From: Loktanella sp.
GTDB lineage: Bacteria; Pseudomonadota; Alphaproteobacteria; Rhodobacterales; Rhodobacteraceae
Assembly: GCA_024686085.1 (NCBI GenBank)
Contig: JAIBDT010000001.1
Coordinates: 62,001-126,000 of the forward strand
Direction: 5' to 3'
Length of the DNA: 64,000 nt
Numbering within the stretch: the stretch's first letter is position 1; every line of letters starts with the position of its first letter. A program made the translations under genes and the position numbers. This document shows, one piece after another, positions 9,521 through 17,527 of the stretch. Under the pieces are notes generated by a model, which did not search any database, was not told where the DNA came from, and saw only the letters and a program-made list of their open reading frames with translations.

Positions 9521-10123
9521 ATGAATGTATTGAAGATCATAACAATTGCAGCCCTTTGCCTAGGTGTGGCTGGTTGTGCGAGTATTGATACTGTAACACG
9601 TAATGCGCCAATCGAGGTGCCACAGTTCGGCGAACAGACCCGCGTTGTTGCACGTTCCTACGCTGTTCAGGATATGACCTTTACTGCATCTAATCAATTG
9701 CGTGTCTCAGAATCCAATAGCTACTATCCAAATGCCGATGTTGTTTGGCGCGGTGACCCCATCGGAAACCGTATCGCGCAAATTGCTGCGATGTTTAAAG
9801 AAGCGACAGACCGCAATGCAGTCAAACTTGATGGCACGGTGCCTGTTGTTGTTGATTACGAACTTGTTCGCTTTCACGGCGTGACAGAGCGCACGCGCTT
9901 CTCTGTTGGAGGCGTCTACAACATCGAATTTGAAATGACAGTGCGCCATGCGTTGACTGGTGAAATCCTAGAGCCTACACGCCGCATCGAGGCGGACCTC
10001 TCTGCACCCGGTGGTGTTGCTGCTTTGATGCAAGAACAACGCGGCCAGACTGAAAAAGTGCGTGTGACAGACTTCCTCACGCAAGTATTTGCTGACGAAT
10101 TGTCTGGCACATACGAGATCTAA
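9521..10123 (+). CDS. Lipoprotein, DUF6778-like (tentative)
   Basis: 200 residues. The N-terminus is a lipoprotein signal (hydrophobic segment ending LGVAGC, lipid-bearing Cys about 19). The mature part begins with a polar stretch and then contains RGDPIGNRIAQIAAMFKEA and VPVVVDYELVRFHGVTERTRFSVGGVYNIEFEMTVRHALTGE, beta-rich periplasmic sequence. The family name DUF6778 is from memory and tentative. A ribosome site (GAGGTGACG) precedes the ATG. Divergent from edd; the 230-bp gap between them holds both promoters and the LacI-type operator. Confidence 0.8.
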   Translation: MNVLKIITIAALCLGVAGCASIDTVTRNAPIEVPQFGEQTRVVARSYAVQDMTFTASNQLRVSESNSYYPNADVVWRGDPIGNRIAQIAAMFKEATDRNAVKLDGTVPVVVDYELVRFHGVTERTRFSVGGVYNIEFEMTVRHALTGEILEPTRRIEADLSAPGGVAALMQEQRGQTEKVRVTDFLTQVFADELSGTYEI

Positions 10124-10161
10124 TCTTTCCCAGATGAAAAATTGCGGGTAAGGGGGCTGTT

Positions 10162-11358
10162 ATGGAACAGTCCCCTTACCCCGTTGTCCGCCTCAATCCT
10201 AAAGGCGACGCCCGCGCAATTCGCCACGGTTTTCCGTGGGTCTATGCAAATGAAGTTGTGACCGACCGCCGGACCAAAGGTCTGACGGCTGGAACCATCG
10301 CTATTCTCGAAGATGCTGAACGCAGGCCAATGGGCCTTGTCGCGGTGAATACAGCCAGCAAAATCTTTTGTAGGATGCTTTCACGCGATGTCGATGTGCC
10401 TGTTGATGCTGCTTGGTTCGAAGGTATGATCCGATCTGCTTTGCAGCACCGTGAGACGCTTTACACCGAGCCGAACTACCGCTTGGTTCACGCGGAAGCT
10501 GACAGGATGCCCGGCGTGATTATCGACCGTTTTGGTGATGTGGCGGTTGTTCAACCGAACGCCGCTTGGGCAGATGTTATGATCGAGACGTTGGTGGATG
10601 CGCTGGTCAAAGTTACAGGTGTATCCACAGTTATCATGAACGGCACAGGTCGCGCACGCACGCTTGAAGGCTTGGAAGAGACTACAATCGTCATGCGAGG
10701 CAACGCCCCAACTGCGCCGATTCCTGTGCAAATGAACGGTGCGACTTACATGGCGGATGTCATGGGCGGCCAAAAGACGGGTATTTTCTTTGACCAACGT
10801 CCAAACCACGCCTTCGCGGCAAGTCTTGCGAAAGATGCCCGCGTGTTGGATGTGTTTAGCCACGTTGGCGGATTTGGTTTGGCTGCTTTGGCCAATGGTG
10901 CAGCGTCCGTGCTGGCCGTTGATGGCTCTGCGCCTGCGCTTGCGTTGGCCGAGGCTGGTGCCGCCGAGATGGGTGTTTCAGATAAGTTTGAAACCCGCAA
11001 AGGCGATGCATTCGCGACTCTTGAGGCCTTGGCCGAAGAGGGTGCCCAGTTTGACGTTGTGATCTGCGATCCGCCTGCATTTGCGCCGGGTCGTAAGTCG
11101 TTGGACGCGGGTTTGCGCGCTTACGAGCGCGTTGCGCGTTTGGCGGCCAGTCTGGTCAAAGAAGGCGGTTATTTGGGCGTGTGTTCATGCTCTCACGCGG
11201 CTGATCTGACCAAGTTCCGCAATGCGTCTGCGCGTGGTATTGGCCGTGCGGGTCGTCGTAGCCAAGTGATCTACACGGGCTTTGCGGGTCCTGATCATCC
11301 GTTGCTGCCGCATTTGGCCGAAACCGGATATCTGAAAGCGGTATTCTTCCGTCTATGA
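10162..11358 (+). CDS. Class I SAM-dependent rRNA methyltransferase, RlmI-like
   Basis: 398 residues. An N-terminal PUA-like RNA-binding region (RLNPKGDARAIRHGFPWVYANEV) leads to an EEHEA-type middle (YRLVHAEADRMPGVIIDRFGD) and a Rossmann methyltransferase domain with VLDVFSHVGGFGLAAL, the acidic ribose-binding VLAVDGS and the catalytic CDPPAFAPGRK; a second Cys pair is in GVCSCSHA. This is the RlmI family, which makes m5C in 23S rRNA. The downstream PIN gene overlaps its end by 4 bp. Confidence 0.9.
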   Translation: MEQSPYPVVRLNPKGDARAIRHGFPWVYANEVVTDRRTKGLTAGTIAILEDAERRPMGLVAVNTASKIFCRMLSRDVDVPVDAAWFEGMIRSALQHRETLYTEPNYRLVHAEADRMPGVIIDRFGDVAVVQPNAAWADVMIETLVDALVKVTGVSTVIMNGTGRARTLEGLEETTIVMRGNAPTAPIPVQMNGATYMADVMGGQKTGIFFDQRPNHAFAASLAKDARVLDVFSHVGGFGLAALANGAASVLAVDGSAPALALAEAGAAEMGVSDKFETRKGDAFATLEALAEEGAQFDVVICDPPAFAPGRKSLDAGLRAYERVARLAASLVKEGGYLGVCSCSHAADLTKFRNASARGIGRAGRRSQVIYTGFAGPDHPLLPHLAETGYLKAVFFRL

Positions 11359-11894
11359 GAGTGTTGATTGACGCTTGCGTTCTTTACCCCACGGTAATGC
11401 GCGAAGTGATCTTGGGTGCGGCCAAGCTGGGGCTGTTTGAGCCCCGCTGGTCGGACCGCATACTAGAGGAATGGGCGCGGGCGACGGTGAAGCTTGGGCC
11501 AGAGGCAGAAGTATTTGCACGTGGCGAGATCGCCATTCTTGGCGTTCAATTTCCTCGTGCGATCGTTCCAGTGCATCACAGACAAATGCCGCGGCTTTGG
11601 TTGCCTGATGCGGATGATATTCACGTGCTTGCGGCGGCTGTGTCGGGGTCTTGTGACGGAATTTTGACGATGAACGCAAAAGATTTTCCACGCGATACCT
11701 TATCTGAAGAAGGCCTCGCACGGTATGATCCTGATGGGTTTTGCTGTCGCATGTTTGACGAAAGCCCAGATGGCATGCGCGGCGTTGCCGAGACAATTCT
11801 TGCGACCGCCCGCGAGATGTCTGGCGTTGATTGGACGATGAGAAATCTAATGAAAAAGGCGCGGTTGCCGCGCTTTGGAAAGACCTTAGCCTAA
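11355..11894 (+). CDS. PIN-domain protein (RSP_2648-like)
   Basis: 179 residues. It starts MRVLIDACVLYPTVMREVIL, where the first conserved Asp of a PIN nuclease fold is Asp6; further acidic residues lie in DRILEEW (Glu), LPDADDIHVLAAA and GILTMNAKDFP. PIN domains are Mg-dependent RNases. There is no antitoxin-like partner; the gene overlaps the rRNA methyltransferase gene by 4 bp, pointing to an RNA-related job rather than a toxin-antitoxin pair. From memory, the same family is RSP_2648 of Rhodobacter sphaeroides. Confidence 0.85.
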   Translation: MRVLIDACVLYPTVMREVILGAAKLGLFEPRWSDRILEEWARATVKLGPEAEVFARGEIAILGVQFPRAIVPVHHRQMPRLWLPDADDIHVLAAAVSGSCDGILTMNAKDFPRDTLSEEGLARYDPDGFCCRMFDESPDGMRGVAETILATAREMSGVDWTMRNLMKKARLPRFGKTLA

Positions 11895-12569
11895 CCACTG
11901 TTCTGCATTGGTCTCGATTGCTTTGATCCGGTCCGCAGTTACGGGATGGCTAAGGATCCATGCAGGTGTCGCAGCGCCGCGCGCGCCCGTTAGCTTATCC
12001 AATTTGTGAAATAGCGAGATTTGCGGCGTAGTGCCAATGCCAGATTTGACGAGCAGAGCAGACGCATAGGCATCAGCCTCATACTCATCATTGCGCGACA
12101 GCTTTGCTGCCAGCAATGACATCAGCGCGTTGGCGATGAACATACCTACACCGGGCAGAAAGCGGTTGAGTATCATGGCAAGCGCCGTGCGCATCGCGTT
12201 TTGACCCGAAAAGTCAATCATACGCCGCCGCGAATGCCCCAAAGCCACGTGGCCTAATTCGTGGGCAATCACCGATGCCAATTCAGCTGCGGTGACTTCG
12301 CCAGCACGATATTTGTTAAAGAAACCACGCGTGATGAAGATGCGTCCATCAGGTGCAGCAAGCCCGTTCACAGGTTCAATTTCGTAGATGTGCACTTTGA
12401 TACGGGGGATATCTAATGCTTTCGCCATATCCTCGGTTAGCGATCTGAGGATCGGATCGGCAAGCTCGGTCGATTTTTCGTCAAGCTCTTTAGAGGTCCG
12501 CCAGACCGAGAAGCGGTACATGGCGATCCCATAGATCAAAGCAAGCAGAATTGGTGTGAATTTCATCAT
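11886..12569 (-). CDS. M48 family metalloprotease
   Basis: 227 residues. The zinc motif HELGH is at residues 103-107, with the third ligand Glu in NDEYEADAYA near 170. An N-terminal membrane anchor (about 5-22) and a hydrophobic hairpin around 135-150 resemble HtpX/M48 membrane proteases, though the protein is short. It overlaps the PIN gene stop by 9 bp (convergent) and starts 3 bp after the upstream dedA stop codon. Confidence 0.9.
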   Translation of the reverse strand: MMKFTPILLALIYGIAMYRFSVWRTSKELDEKSTELADPILRSLTEDMAKALDIPRIKVHIYEIEPVNGLAAPDGRIFITRGFFNKYRAGEVTAAELASVIAHELGHVALGHSRRRMIDFSGQNAMRTALAMILNRFLPGVGMFIANALMSLLAAKLSRNDEYEADAYASALLVKSGIGTTPQISLFHKLDKLTGARGAATPAWILSHPVTADRIKAIETNAEQWLG

Positions 12570-12572
12570 ATT

Positions 12573-13193
12573 TTAGATATGGGGGCGCGCCCTGCGTTTG
12601 TCGAGCCGTGGCTTGCTGACTTTCCATAACCAAAGGCCCAAACCAACCGCCACGCCGATGGCTGTCAGAAACCCGCTGGCATTGCCAAGGACACCTGCAA
12701 TCGACGTAATGTTGTCCGCAAACGTGTATCCGAGCCCAACATAAAGGGTAACCCAAACGATTTCACCGAGGATTCCCCAAACCACAAAGCGGGTCCATTT
12801 GAATTTAGTGATCCCTGAGACGTAATTCACGTAGGGGCCCAGAGGAGCCACGAGCCAGCAAGAAAAAAATACTGACGATCCGCCCCATTTGTTCATAAAG
12901 ACCTCTGATTTGCGTTTGAGCGCGGACCGTTTCGGACGTTTTTCGAACCAAACGAGCATCTTGTCACCTAAGCCACGCGCAATCCAATACCCCATGTTGT
13001 CGCCTAATACGGCCCCCGTAAAAGCGGCTGCAAAAACGGATGTAAGATATAGATCACCAGTCGCCGCAAAACCGCCCGAGGCCAGCATCAAAAGTGACGA
13101 TGGGACCGGCAGCGCGAGGCAGCTGAGGAAGGTTACGCAAAAAACGATTGGTACGCCGTAATCGGCAACGAGGGCGAGAAGAAGGTCGCTCAT
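12573..13193 (-). CDS. DedA family membrane protein
   Basis: 206 residues. DedA/SNARE-associated fold: an N-terminal re-entrant hydrophobic segment (GVPIVFCVTFLSCLALPVPSSLLMLASGG), the signature AFTGAVLGDNMGYWIARGLG, and FFSCWLVAPLGPYVNYVSGI with the family arginine replaced by L/A in F.R...P-type context. DedA proteins are implicated in lipid carrier flipping and envelope homeostasis. The start overlaps the stop of the preceding gene by 4 bp, so it is cotranscribed with the vWA cluster. Confidence 0.9.
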   Translation of the reverse strand: MSDLLLALVADYGVPIVFCVTFLSCLALPVPSSLLMLASGGFAATGDLYLTSVFAAAFTGAVLGDNMGYWIARGLGDKMLVWFEKRPKRSALKRKSEVFMNKWGGSSVFFSCWLVAPLGPYVNYVSGITKFKWTRFVVWGILGEIVWVTLYVGLGYTFADNITSIAGVLGNASGFLTAIGVAVGLGLWLWKVSKPRLDKRRARPHI

Positions 13194-13555
13194 GGTTTAT
13201 TACGTGCCAGCTCTGCCCACCATGCGGCTGCTGCCTCGTCGATGCGGGTCTGTAACTCTTCCATTGTCAGATTATTGTCAGCTGCAATTCTTCCGATTGA
13301 AATGCGGCGTATCGGCATATCCTCTTCGAGGAATAGGACGGGGCCGAGGATTTCAGGCGGCAATCTGTAGGACCGAGAGATATAGCGCGGGGTCATCCAA
13401 GGTTCGATTTCTTGGTTTTGATGTGCGGGGTCTTGCCAATAGATCATCGCCGAATACGTCTTGATCCCGAAAAACCCAACAACGACAAGGACAGCGAGAA
13501 ATACCGTTAAAAGGATACGGTGGTGCGCCCAAAGGTGTTTAATGCGGTCTATCAC
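13190..13555 (-). CDS. Membrane-anchored conserved protein, function unknown
   Basis: 121 residues. One N-terminal transmembrane helix (about 15-32, LLTVFLAVLVVVGFFGIKT) precedes a small domain with YWQDPAHQNQEIEPWMTPRYISRSYRLPPEILGPVL and a helical tail (MEELQTRIDEAAAAWWAELA). I do not recognise a named domain. It overlaps the vWA gene upstream and dedA downstream by 4 bp each, so it belongs to that transcript and may act with it at the membrane. Confidence 0.8.
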   Translation of the reverse strand: MIDRIKHLWAHHRILLTVFLAVLVVVGFFGIKTYSAMIYWQDPAHQNQEIEPWMTPRYISRSYRLPPEILGPVLFLEEDMPIRRISIGRIAADNNLTMEELQTRIDEAAAAWWAELARNKP

Positions 13556-14736
13556 GTCAGTGCTTTCATCCCACGTTCAATACCAGACAGCGTCATCGGA
13601 ACCATGCGGTCTGCCCCGAAAATCGTTTTAATCATCGCGATTGATTGTGTGTAAGGCCAATAGCGCTCTTCGAGCGGGTTGATCCACAGGTGGTTGGGCC
13701 ATTGGTCGCGGGCGCGGATCAGCCAAGTTTCACCCGATTCCGCGTTATAATGCTCGTTCGCGCCGCCGACGTAGGCGATCTCGTAAGGGGACATCGAGGC
13801 ATCGCCCACAAAGATGCATTTGTAGTCTTTGCCGTAGGTGCGCAATATCTGAGCCGTCGAGATTTGCGCGTCCCAGCGGCGGCGGTTGTCCCGCCAGACG
13901 CCCTCATACAGGCAGTTATGGAAATAGAAGTGTTCCATATGTTTGAATTCGGATTTAGCTGCCGAGAACAGCTCTTCCACGACTTTGATGTGCGGGTCCA
14001 TCGAACCTCCGACGTCCAAAAACAACAATACTTTAACGGCATTGCGCCGCTCTGGTCGTGTTTTAACGTCGAGGTACCCATTTTCCGCCGTTTTACGGAT
14101 CGTTTCATTGAGGTCGAGCTCTTCGGCGGCCCCGTCGCGCGCCCATTTACGCAGGCGCTTGAGGGCCACTTTGATGTTGCGCGTGCCCAGTTCGATAGAG
14201 TCATCTAAGTTACGAAATTCGCGTTTGTCCCATACCTTCACTGCACGCTGATGGCGGCTTTCGTTTTGACCGATGCGGATGCCTTCAGGGTTGTAGCCGT
14301 AGGCGCCAAACGGGGACGTGCCAGCCGTGCCAACCCATTTGTTGCCGCCCTGGTGACGCCCTTTTTGTTCCTCAAGGCGTTTCTTAAGCGTTTCCATAAG
14401 CTTATCAAAGCCACCTAAGGCCTCGATTTCGGCCTTTTCCTCGGCGCTTAGGTGCTTTTCAGCCAGCTTTTTGATCCATTCGTCAGGGATATCGACGGCG
14501 TCCATCACGGCTTGCGGCGGGATTGCCTCGAGGCCTGAAAAGGTCGCAGCAAAGGCGCGGTCAAAGCGGTCAAGATGCCGCTCGTCCTTAACCATCACAG
14601 TGCGGCTAAGATAGTAAAAAGCGTCAATGTCGTAGGTGGCAAGGCCCGCTTTCATGCCTTCCAGAAAAGCCAAAAACTCGCGCAGTGACACAGGTACCCC
14701 AGCGTTGCGCAAATTGTCAAAGAAGGGCAAGAACAT
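13552..14736 (-). CDS. von Willebrand A domain protein (CoxE/YehP-like, COG3552 type)
   Basis: 394 residues from ATG 14736, four bases after the stop of the small gene upstream and matching the conserved start MFLPFFDNLRNAGVPVS; the open frame extends 16 codons more. The N-terminal half is helical with a long charged linker; the C-terminal half is a VWA domain with a modified metal site DVGGSMD and FVGDASM/SPYEI. Such proteins partner with MoxR-type AAA+ ATPases in metal-cofactor or chaperone roles. A moxR gene lies 2.8 kb upstream on the same strand, not adjacent. Confidence 0.88.
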   Translation of the reverse strand: MFLPFFDNLRNAGVPVSLREFLAFLEGMKAGLATYDIDAFYYLSRTVMVKDERHLDRFDRAFAATFSGLEAIPPQAVMDAVDIPDEWIKKLAEKHLSAEEKAEIEALGGFDKLMETLKKRLEEQKGRHQGGNKWVGTAGTSPFGAYGYNPEGIRIGQNESRHQRAVKVWDKREFRNLDDSIELGTRNIKVALKRLRKWARDGAAEELDLNETIRKTAENGYLDVKTRPERRNAVKVLLFLDVGGSMDPHIKVVEELFSAAKSEFKHMEHFYFHNCLYEGVWRDNRRRWDAQISTAQILRTYGKDYKCIFVGDASMSPYEIAYVGGANEHYNAESGETWLIRARDQWPNHLWINPLEERYWPYTQSIAMIKTIFGADRMVPMTLSGIERGMKALT

Positions 14737-14740
14737 CCGC

Positions 14741-14911
14741 TTAGATGGCAGCGCGTTCGATGAAGACCAGAATAAACAGGCCAATCAAGCCGAATAACAT
14801 GGCAAAGACAGCGCCCCATTGCAGAAGGTCAAATATTGCTCCACCACGTCGCTTGGCGCGCAAGGCCCCAAACAACGCCCCAAACAACAAACCTGCGAGG
14901 GGATAGATCAT
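14741..14911 (-). CDS. Small two-helix membrane protein
   Basis: 56 residues. It begins MIYPLAGLLFGALFGALRAK, has a basic turn (RAKRRGG), then a second hydrophobic helix ending FILVFIERAAI. Two transmembrane helices with a positively charged loop. It sits tightly between the DUF2927 gene (13 bp) and the vWA gene (4 bp), which supports it being real and translated. No obvious Shine-Dalgarno sequence. Function unknown. Confidence 0.72.
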   Translation of the reverse strand: MIYPLAGLLFGALFGALRAKRRGGAIFDLLQWGAVFAMLFGLIGLFILVFIERAAI

Positions 14912-14923
14912 AAGAGCGGCTTT

Positions 14924-16276
14924 CTAATATGGGCGAAGCGCGGCAATTTCATTCAGTCGCGCTTGCACGTTGGATTCCGAACCAAACCCGTATCGCGCCC
15001 AGCCCAAACTGTCCAGACGTAGGCTTTCTGCCTGCGCCAGATCGCCGCGCATTTCCAAAGCCGCGGCCTTGAACATCAAGAGAGTGGCGAGCAATGCAGC
15101 GTTTTGATGGCGGGCGGCAACATCTGCCCAACGGTCGCTAAGGGCGATCGTACGGTCTGCGTCGCCCGCGGCCAGTGCAAAAGCCGCTTGTTGTACGGCG
15201 ATATGTGCAGCGTGAATTTGGGTTGTGTTGCTTTCGCGGTAGGTTGTCTCGGCGGCGTTGAACGAGGCAAGTGCGGCGTTAGGATCGTTCCCCACTTGCA
15301 GGCGCCCATACGCATATTGCGCAAACCCAGCCCGCGCACCAGACCAGCCAAATGCGGTGCTAAGGGCGATTGCTTTTTGTGCAGCAGCCCGTCTATGGGC
15401 TGGGGCATTTCCATTTGTTAAGGCGGTTTCCATCGCCTCGATCCAATCGCGGGAGGTATCGTTCAGAGGTGCGCCGGCATAGCGTTCACCAGCTGGATTG
15501 AGCCGAGCGAGGATTGCTGGGATGCGCGTGGCCGCTTCGCCACGGCTCATGCCATTTTGCAACTCAGGTGCATAAAAGGCACGCAGAATGAGCATGTCAA
15601 AACCCGTCAACACGGCATGAATGTTGTCGTCGTTAAAGACACTGTCGGGTAGGCGGTAAAGGTCGTTAAGGGGACCAAGAGCTTGAGCCAGTTCTTCGTG
15701 CAGACAATCGCGGGCTTCTTGGGGGGCTACGTCGGCAGGCACAAAGATCGCGGCGCGATCGCGACGTGTCAGCGTTGTCCAGTCTACTTGCGGCATGCGG
15801 CGCGCAATCTTGAATTCTGACCAGCTAGTAAGACGCGGCACGACAAAACATGCGGCCTTTGGTACCGCTGCTGAAAGGACCGCTCGCGGGATAGCCTCCA
15901 CGGTGATTGCCGCTTGTTCGTTTGCGGGGACCATACGGATATCAATACTGGCCTCGGTACGCAGACGCTCAAGAAGATCTTCGAGGTCGCTGAGCATTGT
16001 CGGGTTGGTCGCACCTGTCGCTCGGACGGTGATTGGTCCCTCAAAACGGGTCATCTTGGCAACGCTACGCCCACTTTCCATGCGGAATGAAAGGTCAAGA
16101 AAGTCCTGCGCAATTTCTGTGTTGGGCCGCGTGGCAGGCACGACATAACTTGTGTTAAAAACCCGCATAGGCGGAAGCGTTTGGGCGAAACCTGCAGCAC
16201 GACTTGGCGGGGCCTCGTGTGAGACGGGCGCGCACGAGGCCATGAAGGATAGGGCGAAAGCTGCAAGCCGGGTCAT
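14924..16276 (-). CDS. DUF2927 domain lipoprotein
   Basis: 450 residues. Signal peptide with lipobox-like FMASC (Cys 15). The N-terminal half (FLDLSFRMESGRSVAKMTRFEGPITVRATG ... HEELAQALGPLNDLYRLPDSVFNDDN) is the DUF2927 domain, a zinc-metalloprotease-like fold in which HEELAQ replaces a full HExxH. The C-terminal half is helical, TPR-like (repeated A-rich helices from about 290). It overlaps the upstream GNAT gene by 4 bp. Periplasmic, outer-membrane-anchored by inference; role unknown. Confidence 0.86.
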   Translation of the reverse strand: MTRLAAFALSFMASCAPVSHEAPPSRAAGFAQTLPPMRVFNTSYVVPATRPNTEIAQDFLDLSFRMESGRSVAKMTRFEGPITVRATGATNPTMLSDLEDLLERLRTEASIDIRMVPANEQAAITVEAIPRAVLSAAVPKAACFVVPRLTSWSEFKIARRMPQVDWTTLTRRDRAAIFVPADVAPQEARDCLHEELAQALGPLNDLYRLPDSVFNDDNIHAVLTGFDMLILRAFYAPELQNGMSRGEAATRIPAILARLNPAGERYAGAPLNDTSRDWIEAMETALTNGNAPAHRRAAAQKAIALSTAFGWSGARAGFAQYAYGRLQVGNDPNAALASFNAAETTYRESNTTQIHAAHIAVQQAAFALAAGDADRTIALSDRWADVAARHQNAALLATLLMFKAAALEMRGDLAQAESLRLDSLGWARYGFGSESNVQARLNEIAALRPY

Positions 16277-16737
16277 GCCGCAGGCCTCTGGTATTTGATG
16301 AAATTCGTGAGTGTGCCGACGCGGTCGTACAGTTGACGCCCTGCATGATTATCGTCTTGTGTAAGCCAATAGACGTTCTGAATGTCAGATTGATCAGCGG
16401 CGGCATAAACAGCTTCGATCAATTGGCGACCCACGCCAGTTCCGCGCACATTAGGGCTGGCATATAGGTCTTGCAAGTAGCAGACGTTTTCAACGCGCCA
16501 GCAGTGGCGGTGAAACAAGAAGTGGACCAAACCAACAGGTATTCCATCTTGCACCGCTAAGAGCGAGTTAAAGTCTTGTTGGTCATCCCCGAGCAAACGC
16601 TCAAAAGTCGACATAAAAACGGCCTCAGGCACAGACGTGCCATAGAACGCTAGATATTCGGCCCACAGTCCTTGCCAGGCCGCAAAATCAGCTGCCTGCA
16701 ACGGACGGATTTCGACCGGCATTTTTGCCTTGGTCAA
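16273..16737 (-). CDS. GNAT family N-acetyltransferase
   Basis: 154 residues. Acetyl-CoA binding motif A is clear (LYASPNVRGTGVGRQLIEAVY, with R/Q-x-x-G-x-G/A as RGTGVG), followed by the Asn/Tyr end (YWLTQDDNHAGRQLYDRVGTLTNFIKYQ). It acetylates an amine of unknown identity. First gene of the downstream minus-strand run, with a 4-bp overlap into the DUF2927 gene. Confidence 0.88.
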   Translation of the reverse strand: MTKAKMPVEIRPLQAADFAAWQGLWAEYLAFYGTSVPEAVFMSTFERLLGDDQQDFNSLLAVQDGIPVGLVHFLFHRHCWRVENVCYLQDLYASPNVRGTGVGRQLIEAVYAAADQSDIQNVYWLTQDDNHAGRQLYDRVGTLTNFIKYQRPAA

Positions 16738-17527
16738 ACCTGCTACTCCTCAATTACGTCAGATCAACCTGCCATTGAACTGCGGCTCCTCTTTGACGCG
16801 ATTAAGGCTATTACAAGAAAACGCGTTGGGAACAGTCGGATTAACCGTATTTTAAGGTAGCATTGCACTGAAAAAGCGTTTGTTTCTGTTACATTGCGCT
16901 GCTGCGTTGCACGAAAGACTCAAGTCTTTAGTGGTGAGGCTGAGAGGCGCAACTAGATATAGCGCCCCCCTAATTCTAACGCAGATTTAATGCCATGTGA
17001 GGTGTGCCGTCCGAGATCTTTTCGGTAGTTTGCCCGTCGCGGTTGAGAGTCGCAGTGACTTGCCGTCGTTCGACCACCATACCTTCGAACTTGCTGACGT
17101 TGACAGGCGTATCAAAACGGACAGTCAACCTGATCCGCGCTTGGTCACTTCTGACGCCAACACTTTTTATGATACCTGCAATCGGTTAACCCATATAACG
17201 ACCAGTTATTTTCCGCCCGATTTGAACCAGCATAGTTGGAGGAGTGTTTGTTGCCGCGTGCAATGTGTTCCAGTTTCGATAACCAAGTTGCTTTGCCAAC
17301 AGACCGCAAAAAGCTGGCGTCAGTTGATGAATTTGATCAAAGCTTCACCATGGCATTGCCTACAAGCGGCGGTCGCTTTTAACCCTCCCGTTTGGATAAG
17401 TGCTGACAAGCTTTCGGTCAATGAGCGTAAAATCTCCGAAGCGCCGCACCAAACGCTAACCCTCGCTATTTCAACGTTCGGCACATTTTTGACAATTGGT
17501 AGGATTGCCACGGCTTTCAGCGACGGG
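16738..17527. other. 790-bp stretch without a convincing intact gene
   Basis: This stretch separates moxR from the GNAT gene. It holds a perfect palindrome AAAGACT-CA-AGTCTTT at 16914-16929. On the minus strand, 16976-17185 is an open frame of 69 codons without a normal start; its sequence (for example RLTVRFDTPVNVSKFEGMVV, then MALNLR at the stop) looks coding. Another minus frame, ending at 17320, reads on from inside moxR out of frame. Neither is recognised. Long plus-strand frames here (16997-17539) look like noise. Probably decayed coding sequence plus the GNAT promoter. Confidence 0.5.

Noticed and set aside
11355-11894. Toxin-antitoxin module based on the PIN domain
   Set aside because: No small antitoxin-like gene lies on either side; the upstream partner is an rRNA methyltransferase.
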